A stretch of DNA of 64,000 nucleotides, from NCBI RefSeq assembly GCF_002257705.1, contig NZ_LSLK01000103.1, positions 1 through 64,000 of the forward strand, given 5' to 3'. Below are positions 1-6,493 of this stretch, one piece after another; position 1 is the first letter of the stretch, and every line of letters starts with the position of its first letter. Under the pieces are notes generated by a model, which was not told where the DNA came from, ran no database searches, and saw only the letters and a program-made list of their open reading frames with translations. A program made the translations under genes and the position numbers. The stretch comes from Sporomusa silvacetica DSM 10669. GTDB taxonomy: Bacteria; Bacillota; Negativicutes; Sporomusales; Sporomusaceae.

Positions 1-122
1 TTTCCGGCAAGATACATTTCTACAATCCGCAATTTTTCTTCTGCCGGCAATTTCCCTTTTTGTGGCATAATTTTACCCCCAGATATTTCAGTGTTTTTTC
101 ACTGTCCTATCTGGGGGTAGCA
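1..122 (-). mobile_element. Left-truncated insertion sequence end with transposase start
   Basis: Positions 68 down to 1 (minus strand) encode the first 22 residues of a helix-turn-helix transposase subunit (MPQKGKLP, then EEKLRIVEMYLAG), typical of IS3/IS150-type OrfA proteins. The frame runs off the window edge. Just upstream of its ATG lies a long inverted repeat (about 74-120, arms TACCCCCAGATA and TATCTGGGGGTA with inner arms CAGTG and CACTG). This probably holds the IS terminal repeat and would form a hairpin that shields the transposase start from read-through. The family call rests on 22 residues only. Confidence 0.6.
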
Positions 123-165
123 TATCACGTTCTGGTGGGCGGCTTTTTTATTTCTATCCAATAAA

Positions 166-199
166 TTCTAAACAAATTCTAAAATATGGAGCTTATTAT
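166..199 (+). promoter_or_regulatory. Promoter module A: TTCTAAA direct repeat plus -10
   Basis: TTCTAAA occurs at 166-172 and again at 177-183, exactly 11 bp apart. A TATTAT -10-like hexamer starts at 194, 17 bp after the start of the second box. Modules at 1458, 6361 and 7871 share this geometry. No TTGACA-like -35 is present, so the repeats probably bind an OmpR/PhoB-family activator. It lies 50 bp upstream of the secreted protein gene at 249. Confidence 0.6.
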
Positions 200-248
200 T
201 AAATTATGGATTCGGAATCCAAACAAAAGGACAAAAGGAAGTGTTCCT

Positions 249-611
249 ATGAAAATTGTAGCCAAAAAGGTAATCATATACTCAATGCTCGGCCTAATGC
301 AAGTTGGTATGTTCTCATCGGTAGCTGCCGCAGCACCGGGACCTTTACACAACAGTAGTTCACAACAAATAGTACAGCTTGACCGTCATGATGGCCATGA
401 CAACCGTGACAATGACCGGCGGCGGCAGCATGACGAACGGATGCGGCAAGAAAATGAGCGGCATGAAAGAGAAATGAGGCGGCACCCAAATGAAGGTCGT
501 CGGGCATGGCGTGAGCGGCAAGAGCGTGAAAGGGACCGGCATGACCGTGAACTGCGTGAAATTGGAGCTCTTCTGCTTGGGATCGTGATTGGTAGCGCGT
601 CAAATGATTAA
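249..611 (+). CDS. Secreted highly charged hypothetical protein
   Basis: The 120-residue product starts with a signal peptide (MKIVAKKV, a hydrophobic stretch, then SVAAAAPG as a plausible cleavage site). An extremely Arg/Glu/Asp/His-rich middle follows (about residues 45-105, many HDER, RQEN and ERHD repeats), and it ends in a short hydrophobic segment (GALLLGIVIG) near the C-terminus. I chose the ATG at 249 because AAAAGGAAG sits just upstream; an in-frame ATG at 186 lies inside the promoter module and has no ribosome site. The family is unknown to me. The charged coil suggests an extracytoplasmic or periplasmic structural or metal-binding protein, and the C-terminal glycine-rich hydrophobic stretch may anchor it. 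It is the first gene behind promoter module A. Confidence 0.6.
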   Translation: MKIVAKKVIIYSMLGLMQVGMFSSVAAAAPGPLHNSSSQQIVQLDRHDGHDNRDNDRRRQHDERMRQENERHEREMRRHPNEGRRAWRERQERERDRHDRELREIGALLLGIVIGSASND

Positions 612-662
612 GAAGCATAAAGTAAATTATGTTTAGGTCTTAAGCAGAGGATGCATATTCAT

Positions 663-806
663 ATGCACGGTTATTTCCCTTACGGGATGGCTTTTTTTAA
701 TGTACTTTATGTAGTTGTAGTAGGTGGCGGATTATACTTATTGTACAGCATCTCTAAGTCACTAAAACGTATAGCTGAGAAAAGCAAAAAAATTGACCAA
801 GTTTAA
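663..806 (+). CDS. Small single-span membrane protein (paralogue of 6850-6993)
   Basis: The 47-residue protein has one transmembrane segment (about residues 9-28, ending VVVVGGGLYLLY) followed by a basic tail (SISKSLKRIAEKSKK). A second gene at 6850 encodes a protein of identical length sharing the PYG start, VVGGG and YLLYSISKSLKRIA. This conservation, not ORF length, is the main evidence that both are real. Start at 663 was preferred to the in-frame ATG at 651 because AGCAGAGG abuts 651 but lies 12 nt from 663, and because the paralogue aligns there. Function is unknown. The amphipathic, positively charged tail after a membrane span resembles small membrane-associated regulators or spore-forming membrane peptides, but nothing here fixes a role. 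Confidence 0.65.
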   Translation: MHGYFPYGMAFFNVLYVVVVGGGLYLLYSISKSLKRIAEKSKKIDQV

Positions 807-817
807 ACCGCCTGGTT

Positions 818-850
818 AACCGCTCTATCCTTAGGGATGGGGCGGTTTTG
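818..850 (+). terminator. Intrinsic terminator after 663-806
   Basis: AACCGC pairs with GCGGTT around an inner ATCC-TTAG-GGAT stem, followed by a short T tract. A second hairpin with the CCCA...TGGG shape and six Ts lies at 859-897 and belongs to a terminator type reused at 6268, 6998 and 8032. Confidence 0.7.
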
Positions 851-858
851 TTAATTTG

Positions 859-1220
859 CCCAATCTCAGCCTGGCGGTTGGGGGTGGGATTTTTTGTTTT
901 GTGGCAGGGACGGCGAGTGGTTTACATATAATAGATTAAAATCAACAGACAGGGGAGGCATCCTTGTGGATTGCTGTTCTAGCGTAACCAATTGGTATTT
1001 GCCGAAGCCCACTAAAAAATGCATAAAATTATATGAAGTTTGTTTTCCTGAACTCTCGCTTCCAGCTTCTGAACTCGCGCTTTTTCCAGAACTTGCATTT
1101 TATCCATAGATTGTGTAGCCCTCGGGAAACCGGGGATTTTTTATTTTACTCAGTCGCAAAGCCAGCCGATGGAGCATAAATTGTAGTATATCCTTATGAA
1201 GGAGTAAAGGAGGTTTATTT
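859..1220. other. Intergenic, second terminator and no credible gene
   Basis: Beyond the terminator at 859-897 the only open frame (894-1109) has no ribosome site and unusual composition, so I do not call it. The start of this stretch (about 893-935) resembles the sequence at 7070-7110 (TGTTTTGTG...GG...AATGGTTTA), another copy of the same intergenic debris. Confidence 0.4.
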
Positions 1221-1334
1221 ATGGGTCTTGGTTTTGGTGGCTGTGGAGGTCGTGGTGGTAGTAGTTTTATAATTATCATTATAATAATTTTACTATTTTT
1301 TTGCTTCAATGATGACTGCAGCACGGTTTGCTAA
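1221..1334 (+). CDS. Tiny Cys/Gly-rich membrane peptide, YjcZ-like
   Basis: The 37-residue peptide starts after a strong ribosome site (AAAGGAGG, 8 nt before ATG). It has a glycine-rich N-terminus with one Cys (GFGGCGGRGG), a nearly pure Ile/Leu membrane span (residues 16-27) and a C-terminus ending FCFNDDCSTVC. The architecture resembles YjcZ-type sporulation peptides of Bacillus, although sequence identity is not evident. The peptide at 37347 has a similar plan, with N-terminal cysteine(s), a hydrophobic span and a C-terminal FC..DC pattern. It stands alone, closed by a terminator at 1402. Probably membrane-inserted; role unknown. Confidence 0.6.
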   Translation: MGLGFGGCGGRGGSSFIIIIIIILLFFCFNDDCSTVC

Positions 1335-1401
1335 CATAGTTTGCTTGTAGTAAAATTCACAACTAATTTGAAGTGCGGCCCGCTTATATTGGTTGTGCGT
1401 T

Positions 1402-1432
1402 AGCCGTCTACCTTCGGGTGGGCGGCTTCTTC
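1402..1432 (+). terminator. Intrinsic terminator after 1221-1334
   Basis: AGCCG...CGGCT stem with inner ACC-TTCG-GGT, then TTCTTCC. It is the local version of the (T/G)GGTGGGCGGCTTTT hairpin that also precedes promoter modules A, C and D. Confidence 0.6.
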
Positions 1433-1446
1433 CATTTTCCATCCTT

Positions 1447-1480
1447 TTTTAATGAAATTCTAAAAACAGGGGGCTATAAT
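1447..1480 (+). promoter_or_regulatory. Promoter module B
   Basis: TTCTAAA at 1458-1464 with TATAAT at 1475-1480, exactly 17 bp from box start to -10 start. The upstream box at 1447 is degenerate (TTTTAAT). The sequence right after the -10 is an inverted-repeat element, not a gene, so this promoter appears separated from its original target. Confidence 0.5.
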
Positions 1481-1496
1481 TTTCAATATATAGACT

Positions 1497-1572
1497 CGCA
1501 GGGACGGTTCCATTGAGCCAAGAACTGACAGTTACATGTTAACATACCTGAGACTCAATAGAACCGTCGCCG
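1497..1572. repeat. REP-like inverted repeat element
   Basis: Imperfect palindrome with arms GGGACGGTTCCATTGAG (about 1501-1517) and CTCAATAGAACCGTCGCC (about 1555-1572). The GGGACGGT core recurs in the repeats near 5354-5465. Such palindromes are typical of REP/RAYT systems, and a RAYT-like transposase start survives at 44651. Confidence 0.5.
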
Positions 1573-1906
1573 CAATCTTTTTTGGACATAAATAATTTTG
1601 CAAAATAGGGATAGATCTTCTAACGTATGGATTTTAAAATACGCCGTTAAGGTTTACTTAAGCCGCGATACTAAAAATAAAACTGTTTTCTCAAAATCCA
1701 GGACAAAAAGGACAGCCGAAATGAAATGATAATAGGGTCAGTTGGCACTTAACCAACTGACCCTATTATTTTAGCAATGAAAAGGAACACTCAACTCATT
1801 TTTTTGGTAGCGTTCTATCTTGATCGGGGTAAATTCAATATTATCCACCTATTTCGCGATCTTTTCATTCCCAATCGCAAATTTGCTACGCAAGGAGTTG
1901 ATTTGC
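1573..1906. other. Intergenic with strong hairpin
   Basis: No gene is seen. A near-perfect hairpin lies at 1728-1770 (AATAGGGTCAGTTGG, 7-nt loop, CCAACTGACCCTATT) followed by ATTTTAG. It could be a terminator or a palindromic repeat. Confidence 0.4.
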
Positions 1907-1975
1907 ATGATGAATATAAAGCCGTCCGCGGCGATCCGTAAGAATTATAGCCTTACTAAACCTTACAAAACTTAA
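1907..1975 (+). pseudogene. Remnant of Phd/YefM-family antitoxin start
   Basis: After AAGGAG the frame reads MMNIKPSAAIRKNY and then loses similarity and stops at codon 23. The MNIKPSAAIRxNY start is characteristic of Phd/YefM antitoxins, where it forms the N-terminal DNA-binding fold. No remainder of the antitoxin and no partner RelE/YoeB toxin follows. It is probably a decayed toxin-antitoxin locus. Confidence 0.5.
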
Positions 1976-1983
1976 GGATATTA

Positions 1984-2012
1984 TTGACAAAAACTTGTAA
2001 GATTATTATAAT
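1984..2012 (+). promoter_or_regulatory. Perfect consensus sigma-A promoter
   Basis: TTGACA at 1984-1989 and TATAAT at 2007-2012 with a 17-bp spacer. Transcription should start near 2019. No ORF with a start codon follows; the next strong signal is the terminator at 2272-2316. Confidence 0.75.
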
Positions 2013-2018
2013 AAATTG

Positions 2019-2316
2019 TCCGTTATAGGATTGAATTACATAAAGTGAATATTACTGCTTCGAACATGCTGATCTAACGCCTTGGCCAAGATTTACAAGC
2101 CGATAGGGGAGACTGGAAAACTAGACTGTCTGCCGTGCGCAAATGCGAAGACGGATTAAAGTTTGGTTTGGTGCAATATTTGTGCATTGACGAAGTTCAG
2201 AAAGTTTAGTTGTCTATGTATACATTGCTGGACTTTTAGCGGTTTAGTTTTGTGGGTGGCTAAGATTTTGTAAGTCTGTTCTTGTGTATGTATCTGTACA
2301 AGGACAGACTTTTTTG
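2019..2316 (+). ncRNA. Candidate free-standing non-coding RNA or long leader
   Basis: The interval is bracketed by a consensus promoter and a strong intrinsic terminator, and holds no ORF with a usable start. It contains several local hairpins, for example CCGT-GCGC...ACGG near 2135-2155. One frame (2078-2209) is open for 43 codons but lacks any start codon near its beginning. I match it to no known RNA family. It could instead be the attenuated leader of the LysR gene at 2471. Confidence 0.4.
2272..2316 (+). terminator. Strong intrinsic terminator
   Basis: The 14-bp stem AAGTCTGTTCTTGT / ACAAGGACAGACTT pairs throughout (one G-T) and runs into TTTTTT. Confidence 0.8.
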
Positions 2317-2317
2317 T

Positions 2318-2408
2318 CCAGATGGAAAGTATAACTTTCCCTGGATTGAACGACTAAGGCTTCTGCCGGCGTCCTAAAGGACTTGGCACAAGCCAAGTCT
2401 TATCTTAT
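2318..2408 (+). repeat. Structured 91-bp repeat, isolated copy
   Basis: This is nearly identical to the three tandem units at 36538-36812. The unit folds as a first hairpin (TCCAG-AT-GGAAAGT / ACTTTCC-CTGGA), then a long imperfect stem: GACT/AGTC, GGCTT/AAGCC, TGCC/GGCA and a terminal GTCC-TAAA-GGAC. It lies 62 bp before the LysR start, directly after a terminator. Confidence 0.75.
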
Positions 2409-2470
2409 GCAATTTATCAATCAGAGAAAGTAGCGAGCAATTTGTTTATTGGGGGAGTTGAGTAACCGAC

Positions 2471-3343
2471 ATGACAATACGTCATTTGAAAATATTTATA
2501 ACAGTATATGATCAAAAAAATATGACTGCTGCCGCAAATAAATTGTTTATAACACAGCCGTCTGTGAGCCAGGCAATCAAAGAGCTTGAAGCCCAGTATG
2601 AAGTTGTTCTTTTTGAGCGGTTATCTCGGAAATTATATGCTACTGCATTAGGAGAAAAATTATATCAATACGCTACCCATATTATCAAGCTTGTTGATGA
2701 TATGGAAGATAATCTGCGGGAAAAGTCTTTTAAGAAAAAACTTTTTATAGGGGCTAATTATACCGTTGGTAGCGTCTTAATACACAAATACATTAAAAAA
2801 TTCCAGGGCCTATATCCAGATTCCGAAATCAAGGTAATTATAAACAAATCTTCTATCCTTAAGGAAATGCTTAGAAAAAACGAACTTGATCTTGCCCTGA
2901 TTGAAGAAATGACCCATACATCCGACTTGGTCCAAGATGTTTTTTATGATGATCACATTGTGATTGTTTCCGATCCGGAACATCATCTGTTTGCAAAAGA
3001 AACGGTAACCGCGCATGATATCGTTAATGAACACCTCTTGCTGCGGGAAAAAGGTGCCGGAGTCAGGGATTTATTCGAATCAAAGATGAGCCAGCTTGGA
3101 TTATTCATCAACCCATATTGGGAAAGCACCAGTACGACAGCCTTAATCAATGCCGCAGAAAATAAGATTGGCATTGCAGTACTGCCTTTTCAACTAGTTG
3201 AAGATCATATTGCTTCAGATTCTTTAAAAGAGCTCAAAGTGAAAGATATGAATCTCAGCAGAAAACTGGCGATTGTATATCATAAAAATAAGTTCCTAAC
3301 AGATGCTATACAGGATTTCATAAAAGTATGTCATAAACTATAA
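2471..3343 (+). CDS. LysR-family transcriptional regulator
   Basis: The 290-residue protein has the usual family length. Residues 1-60 form the winged helix-turn-helix (MTIRHLKIF, NMTAAANKLFITQPSVSQAIKELE), and about 88-290 form the periplasmic-binding-protein-like effector domain. A weak ribosome site (GGGGGAG, 13 nt upstream) precedes the ATG. It converges on the molbindin gene at 3442 with a bidirectional terminator between them. Proximity to molbindin and ModA suggests, by inference only, a regulator of oxyanion or molybdenum genes; the effector pocket is not diagnostic. The long leader carries the candidate ncRNA and the structured repeat. Confidence 0.85.
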   Translation: MTIRHLKIFITVYDQKNMTAAANKLFITQPSVSQAIKELEAQYEVVLFERLSRKLYATALGEKLYQYATHIIKLVDDMEDNLREKSFKKKLFIGANYTVGSVLIHKYIKKFQGLYPDSEIKVIINKSSILKEMLRKNELDLALIEEMTHTSDLVQDVFYDDHIVIVSDPEHHLFAKETVTAHDIVNEHLLLREKGAGVRDLFESKMSQLGLFINPYWESTSTTALINAAENKIGIAVLPFQLVEDHIASDSLKELKVKDMNLSRKLAIVYHKNKFLTDAIQDFIKVCHKL

Positions 3344-3350
3344 AATACAA

Positions 3351-3405
3351 AAAATCCTTGTGGATTCTAGGCACAAATGTTGCGTTGGAAATCCACAGGG
3401 ATTTT
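3351..3405. terminator. Bidirectional terminator between LysR and molbindin genes
   Basis: AAAATCCTTGTGGATT pairs with AATCCACAGGGATTTT; A/T tracts on both flanks let it serve both converging genes. Confidence 0.75.
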
Positions 3406-3441
3406 ATACTTGCTTTCAGTTTTTATAAGTTTATATGCGGT

Positions 3442-3858
3442 TTATACAGCCATCATAACAGATGTTGCTTTAATGACAGCTTTCGCTTTAACGCCAGGTG
3501 CGAGTCCGAGTTCTTTCACCGCAGTCATGGAAATAGTAGCAGTAATGGTGTTCCCACCATCAGTCTTTAAAGCTACGTTCGCATTTACTGCGCCTTCTGT
3601 AACTTTTACAATTTCACCGGCAAACTGATTTCTTGCACTGAGTTTCAAGTCTCCAATACCAATCATTACTTCTGTAGCCTTAATTACAGCCGTTGCTTCT
3701 TTGCCCGAAACAAGTCCAAGATCTTTTACTGCTTCCATAGAGATTGTCGAGGTAATGTTATTACCACCAGCCAACTTCAATGTAACAATTGCATTTACTG
3801 CACCTTCTTGGATAGATTCAATTTTCCCAGTTAACTGATTTCTTGCGCTAATACTCAT
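3442..3858 (-). CDS. Molbindin-like protein with two TOBE/Mop domains
   Basis: The 138-residue protein is two tandem Mop repeats (about residues 1-66 and 72-138). Each starts LSARNQ or ISARNQ, then G-I/V...EGAVNA.V.LK..GG, a TI(S/T)M segment and ends in a KAT.VM motif. Tandem Mop domains make small cytosolic oligomers that bind molybdate or tungstate (as in Clostridium pasteurianum molbindins). I chose the ATG at 3858 because GGAGAG lies 5 nt before it; the frame continues upstream without a better start. It neighbours an orphan ModA and a LysR regulator, fitting intracellular molybdate buffering. Confidence 0.85.
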   Translation of the reverse strand: MSISARNQLTGKIESIQEGAVNAIVTLKLAGGNNITSTISMEAVKDLGLVSGKEATAVIKATEVMIGIGDLKLSARNQFAGEIVKVTEGAVNANVALKTDGGNTITATISMTAVKELGLAPGVKAKAVIKATSVMMAV

Positions 3859-4321
3859 TTTTCTCTCCATTCCGCTGTCATCAACAGCACAAAAATTTAG
3901 ATGTTGTTGGTTACATCTTTTTCCTATCTCAAATGATAGCACTTGATTTATCATACGTCTAATCGTATGTTCTAATGTTTATCATAGGCAAACGCCTATG
4001 ATTCTATTTTAAATATTTATCCTCAACCCTCTTCTTGAACAACAAAAAGGTTGAGGATCTTTTCTATTAACGCATTATCATATAAATAATCATCTAGAGC
4101 AGTATTAGTTCTTGTGTTCAAAAAACAGTATTGATTAAGATGATTGGCAGTATTGTTTGCAGTTGGCTGCTCCCCCTTGATTTTACCGGTATTGAGGGGG
4201 ATTCCTGTTCAAGTGAGTTCTCAATAAAAGAGGAGCGTTTTACATTGACAATACCAGTCTAGTACATGTAAAATATGCGGTGAAAATATCATATCGCATT
4301 TGCATCTAAATATCAAAATAA
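3859..4321. other. Intergenic upstream of the ModA section
   Basis: Contains a short palindrome CATAGGC-AAAC-GCCTATG near 3984-4001, a terminator-like hairpin at about 4022-4060 (CCTCAACC...GGTTGAGG then ATCTTTTC), and a CCCCCT...AGGGGG hairpin near 4171-4201. No gene is supported. Confidence 0.4.
4245..4274 (+). promoter_or_regulatory. Probable sigma-A promoter before the modA debris
   Basis: TTGACA at 4245-4250 and TAAAAT at 4269-4274, spacer 18 bp. It would transcribe the ModA fragment and the intact modA gene. Confidence 0.55.
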
Positions 4322-4474
4322 AGGATACAAGCCGGTATAGCAGGAGGTATCTATCCGGTGGCAGTTCTCGCCGGTACCAAGCAGCAGAAGGCTGCCGAGG
4401 AGTTCATCGCTTATATGGTCGGGCCCGAAGGCAAACCAGTATTTGAAAAATATGGTTTTGTTATGGGCAAGTAA
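4322..4474 (+). pseudogene. C-terminal fragment of a ModA-type binding protein
   Basis: The open stretch reads AGGIYPVAVLAGTKQQKAAE and then EFIAYMVGPEGKPVFEKYGF before stopping. This is the last ~45 residues of a molybdate/oxyanion-binding protein (the VLAxxKxxxAAxxFxxYxxGPEGxxxFxKYGF ending). The intact ModA at 4517 ends with the homologous LNYLTGPEGSKVFVKYGF. The N-terminal four-fifths is missing and a stop lies at 4319, so this is a deletion remnant of a tandem modA copy. Confidence 0.75.
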
Positions 4475-4516
4475 GCCTGCTGACGGATTTGCAACTAGAG
4501 AGAGAGGGTGGTATGA

Positions 4517-5320
4517 ATGAAGCAAACGAAAATAGTAACGTGGCTACTCAGCATATCGGTCATAGTTGCACTGGCTGGAGGTTGTGCTTCGTTTAAGACT
4601 GCTCCGACTGCTCAGCCGGCTGAAATTACTGTGTCCGCGGCGATGGGACTGAAGGAGGCCTTGCTCGACATTCAGAAAGTCTATGAGGCTAAGTATCCAG
4701 ACGTAAAAATCGTATACAATTTTGCGGGTTCAGGAACCTTGCAGACGCAGATTGAACAAGGAGCCTCGGTCGATATCTTTTTATCGGCCGCCGAAAAACA
4801 ATTAGACGAACTACAGAAAAAGAATCTTATCAACCCGGCCACCCGCAAAAATCTGGTGGGTAATCAACTGGTGATCGTCGTTCCCAAGGATTCCAATCTG
4901 GGCCTGGTAAGCTTCCAGGATCTAGCCAAAAATGACGTGAAGAAGATCGGTCTGGGGGCGCCTGAAACCGTTCCGGCCGGTGAATACGGGATGGAAGTGC
5001 TGATGTTTCTTGGTATTTGGGATGAAGTGAAGGACAAGAGCGTTCGCGGTAAAGATGTCCAAACGCTATTGGCATATGCTGAAATGGGCAACGTGGATGC
5101 GAGCATTGTCTTTTCCGCCGTGGCTGTTACCAGCGATAAGGTCAAAATAGTGGCTGTAGCGCCGCCAGGCAGCCATCGGCCGATCATTTTCCCAGGGGCA
5201 GTGCTCGCCGATGCAAAGCAGCCCAAAGCCGCTGAGAAATTTTTAAACTACCTCACCGGCCCGGAAGGCAGTAAGGTATTCGTAAAATACGGCTTCAACC
5301 CGTTGGGAGCCAAACAGTAA
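4517..5320 (+). CDS. modA: Molybdate ABC transporter substrate-binding lipoprotein ModA
   Basis: The 267-residue protein starts with a lipoprotein signal (lipobox LAGGC, Cys at residue 23) after a good ribosome site (GAGAGGG). It has the ModA fold landmarks: ITVSAAMGLKEALLDI, NFAGSGTLQTQIEQGA(S)VDIFLSA, VPAGEYG, and the GPEGSKVF ending. It binds molybdate or tungstate outside the cytoplasmic membrane and would deliver it to a ModBC permease. No modB or modC follows: the downstream 200 bp hold only an inverted-repeat element. It is therefore an orphan, probably after deletion or rearrangement, preceded by the fragment of a sibling gene. Confidence 0.88.
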   Translation: MKQTKIVTWLLSISVIVALAGGCASFKTAPTAQPAEITVSAAMGLKEALLDIQKVYEAKYPDVKIVYNFAGSGTLQTQIEQGASVDIFLSAAEKQLDELQKKNLINPATRKNLVGNQLVIVVPKDSNLGLVSFQDLAKNDVKKIGLGAPETVPAGEYGMEVLMFLGIWDEVKDKSVRGKDVQTLLAYAEMGNVDASIVFSAVAVTSDKVKIVAVAPPGSHRPIIFPGAVLADAKQPKAAEKFLNYLTGPEGSKVFVKYGFNPLGAKQ

Positions 5321-5667
5321 AGTAGGTGGCTTGATGATAGAATGGCAACGGGAGACAGGGGAGGGTGGTAATGTCTTGTACGAGGATATTTCATTTCTAA
5401 TTCACTTCCCTAGCGCGCCTGTCATTCTGTTAGTCCCCCAGTAAGACAGTACCACCGTCCCCGAGTCCGCTCAAAGTGGTATATTGGGCATAGAGATGAT
5501 ACCTATTCGAATTTACATAACACTGGTAATCCGACCATCTAATGGGTGGTCTGTTTTTTATTTCCAGGAAAATCGACCCAAATATAGGACTTTTGTCTTA
5601 AGAATCTAGGATTTTAGTACGATACTATTGTAACAGATTAACTTATAAGTCAAGGATGGTGATTTAT
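5321..5667. other. Intergenic with inverted-repeat element and terminator
   Basis: Imperfect inverted repeats near 5354-5378 (AGGGTGGTAATGTCTTGTAC) and 5443-5466 (GACAGTACCACCGTCCCC) flank about 65 bp, as in a MITE or REP doublet. A terminator hairpin GACCATC-TAAT-GGGTGGTC with a T run follows near 5537-5562. No gene is supported. Confidence 0.45.
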
Positions 5668-5796
5668 ATGGATTTAAAAGTTACGCCTGTTCATAGTATA
5701 TCAAATTTCAAACAAAACACTACGGCAAAAGAAGGAATGAAAAAGAAATCGCCTGCTTCTTTTGCGGAAATATTAAAAAATGCAATGAAAAAATAA
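5668..5796 (+). CDS. Small hypothetical protein
   Basis: The 42-codon ORF starts 8 nt after AAGGATGG. The product is hydrophilic and basic, ending in a probable amphipathic helix (SFAEILKNAMKK). No family is recognised. Similar short Phe-Ala-x-Ile-Leu tails occur in peptides next to flagellar or sporulation genes, but no such neighbours are present. It is bounded by terminators and lies in the tiny-gene region. Confidence 0.5.
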   Translation: MDLKVTPVHSISNFKQNTTAKEGMKKKSPASFAEILKNAMKK

Positions 5797-5818
5797 AACC
5801 AATCCGTCAGTGCATTAA

Positions 5819-5870
5819 GCCGTTGACTGGTTCCTCCTTTTCGGTTGGCGGCCAAATATAGTGCAGGAAC
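5819..5870 (+). repeat. GCCG...CGGC hairpin repeat, copy 1
   Basis: GCCGTTGACTGG...TCGGTTGGCGGCC followed by AAATATAGTGCAGGAA. A second copy lies at 6207-6256 with compensating or wobble changes in the stem, in the same orientation and also downstream of a tiny gene. Confidence 0.5.
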
Positions 5871-5920
5871 TTGTTATATTTTGCCAAAGATATTAGAAAA
5901 TAGTAAAAGGAGATAATCGT

Positions 5921-6136
5921 ATGACTGACATGGAAATAATAGCCAAAAGGATTAAGGCGAAAAATATTAAGTTTAAAGCCTGTACAGAATGTGGTAATGT
6001 TACTTGGGATATAGAAATAATAGAAATGGCAAAATTACCGATCATGTCAGCCAAAGAAAATGTAGAATGTATTTCTTTTACATGTAAAAATTGTGGCTAT
6101 GTTAAACTTTATAATATGAACAAAATTATGGAATAG
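5921..6136 (+). CDS. Small zinc-ribbon protein
   Basis: The 71-residue protein carries two CxxCG knuckles (CTECG at about residue 21 and CKNCG at about residue 55) separated by a predicted beta-rich segment, a typical four-Cys zinc ribbon. AAAGGAGA lies 9 nt before the ATG. Such proteins bind nucleic acid or act as redox/zinc modules; no specific family is recognised. A UUCG-loop terminator follows directly. Confidence 0.65.
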   Translation: MTDMEIIAKRIKAKNIKFKACTECGNVTWDIEIIEMAKLPIMSAKENVECISFTCKNCGYVKLYNMNKIME

Positions 6137-6152
6137 AATTAATAACTCTTGG

Positions 6153-6175
6153 CAGCCCTTCGGGGCTCTTTTTTC
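6153..6175 (+). terminator. Intrinsic terminator after the zinc-ribbon gene
   Basis: AGCCC-TTCG-GGGCT followed by CTTTTTTC. Confidence 0.8.
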
Positions 6176-6206
6176 ATGCCCCAAATTAAGATAAATGCCT
6201 ACCAGG

Positions 6207-6256
6207 GCCGCTGACTGGTTCTTCCTTTCCGGTTGGCGGCCAATTATATGCAGGAA
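6207..6256 (+). repeat. GCCG...CGGC hairpin repeat, copy 2
   Basis: GCCGCTGACTGG...CCGGTTGGCGGCC then AATTATATGCAGGAA; near-duplicate of 5819-5870. Confidence 0.5.
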
Positions 6257-6267
6257 ATTGCCCTAAC

Positions 6268-6348
6268 AAATCCCACTCTCAGCCTGACGGTTGGGGTGGT
6301 GGGATTTTGAGTTAGCCTACCGGGTTCGTTCTGGTGGGAGGCTTTTTA
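6268..6348 (+). terminator. Two stacked terminator hairpins
   Basis: AAATCCCAC...GTGGGATTTT at 6268-6308 is followed at once by AGCCTACC...GGTGGGAGGCT with TTTTTATT at 6314-6348. The second abuts promoter module C, so the module is insulated from upstream transcription. Confidence 0.65.
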
Positions 6349-6360
6349 TTTTCCAGTCTT

Positions 6361-6394
6361 TTCTAAAGAATTTCTAAAAATAGAGGAATATAAT
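6361..6394 (+). promoter_or_regulatory. Promoter module C
   Basis: TTCTAAA at 6361-6367 and 6372-6378 (11 bp apart), TATAAT at 6389-6394, 17 bp from the second box start. It drives the AbrB-like gene at 6494. Confidence 0.65.
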
Positions 6395-6493
6395 TCAAAA
6401 TATGATTCTAGAAGGTGCGGTCCATTTATGGACATAAACTTTAGTGTTACACTAAGAATTATTTTGTTGAATAAGGTAAAAAAAGGAGAAAAA

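Noticed and set aside
894..1109. 71-codon ORF after the terminator at 859
   Set aside because: No ribosome site, starts in the terminator T tract, atypical composition and partial similarity to non-coding sequence near 7070.
2078..2209. 43-codon open frame inside the candidate ncRNA that looks protein-like
   Set aside because: No start codon near its beginning and another frame in the same DNA is equally open; kept only as a note under the ncRNA.
2318..2408. Reading the 91-bp repeat as a sigma-54 promoter (TTGGCAC)
   Set aside because: TTGGCAC is followed by AAGCC-AAGTC, not the TTGC needed at -12, and the motif is part of a stem.
3984..4001. CATAGGC-AAAC-GCCTATG as another c-di-GMP riboswitch start
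   Set aside because: Shares only the GGCAAAC string; the downstream GACGCAA and CTAAGG landmarks are absent. It is a simple palindrome.
5333..5444. Short ORF (MIEWQRETGE...) after modA
   Set aside because: Overlaps the inverted-repeat element and does not resemble ModB.
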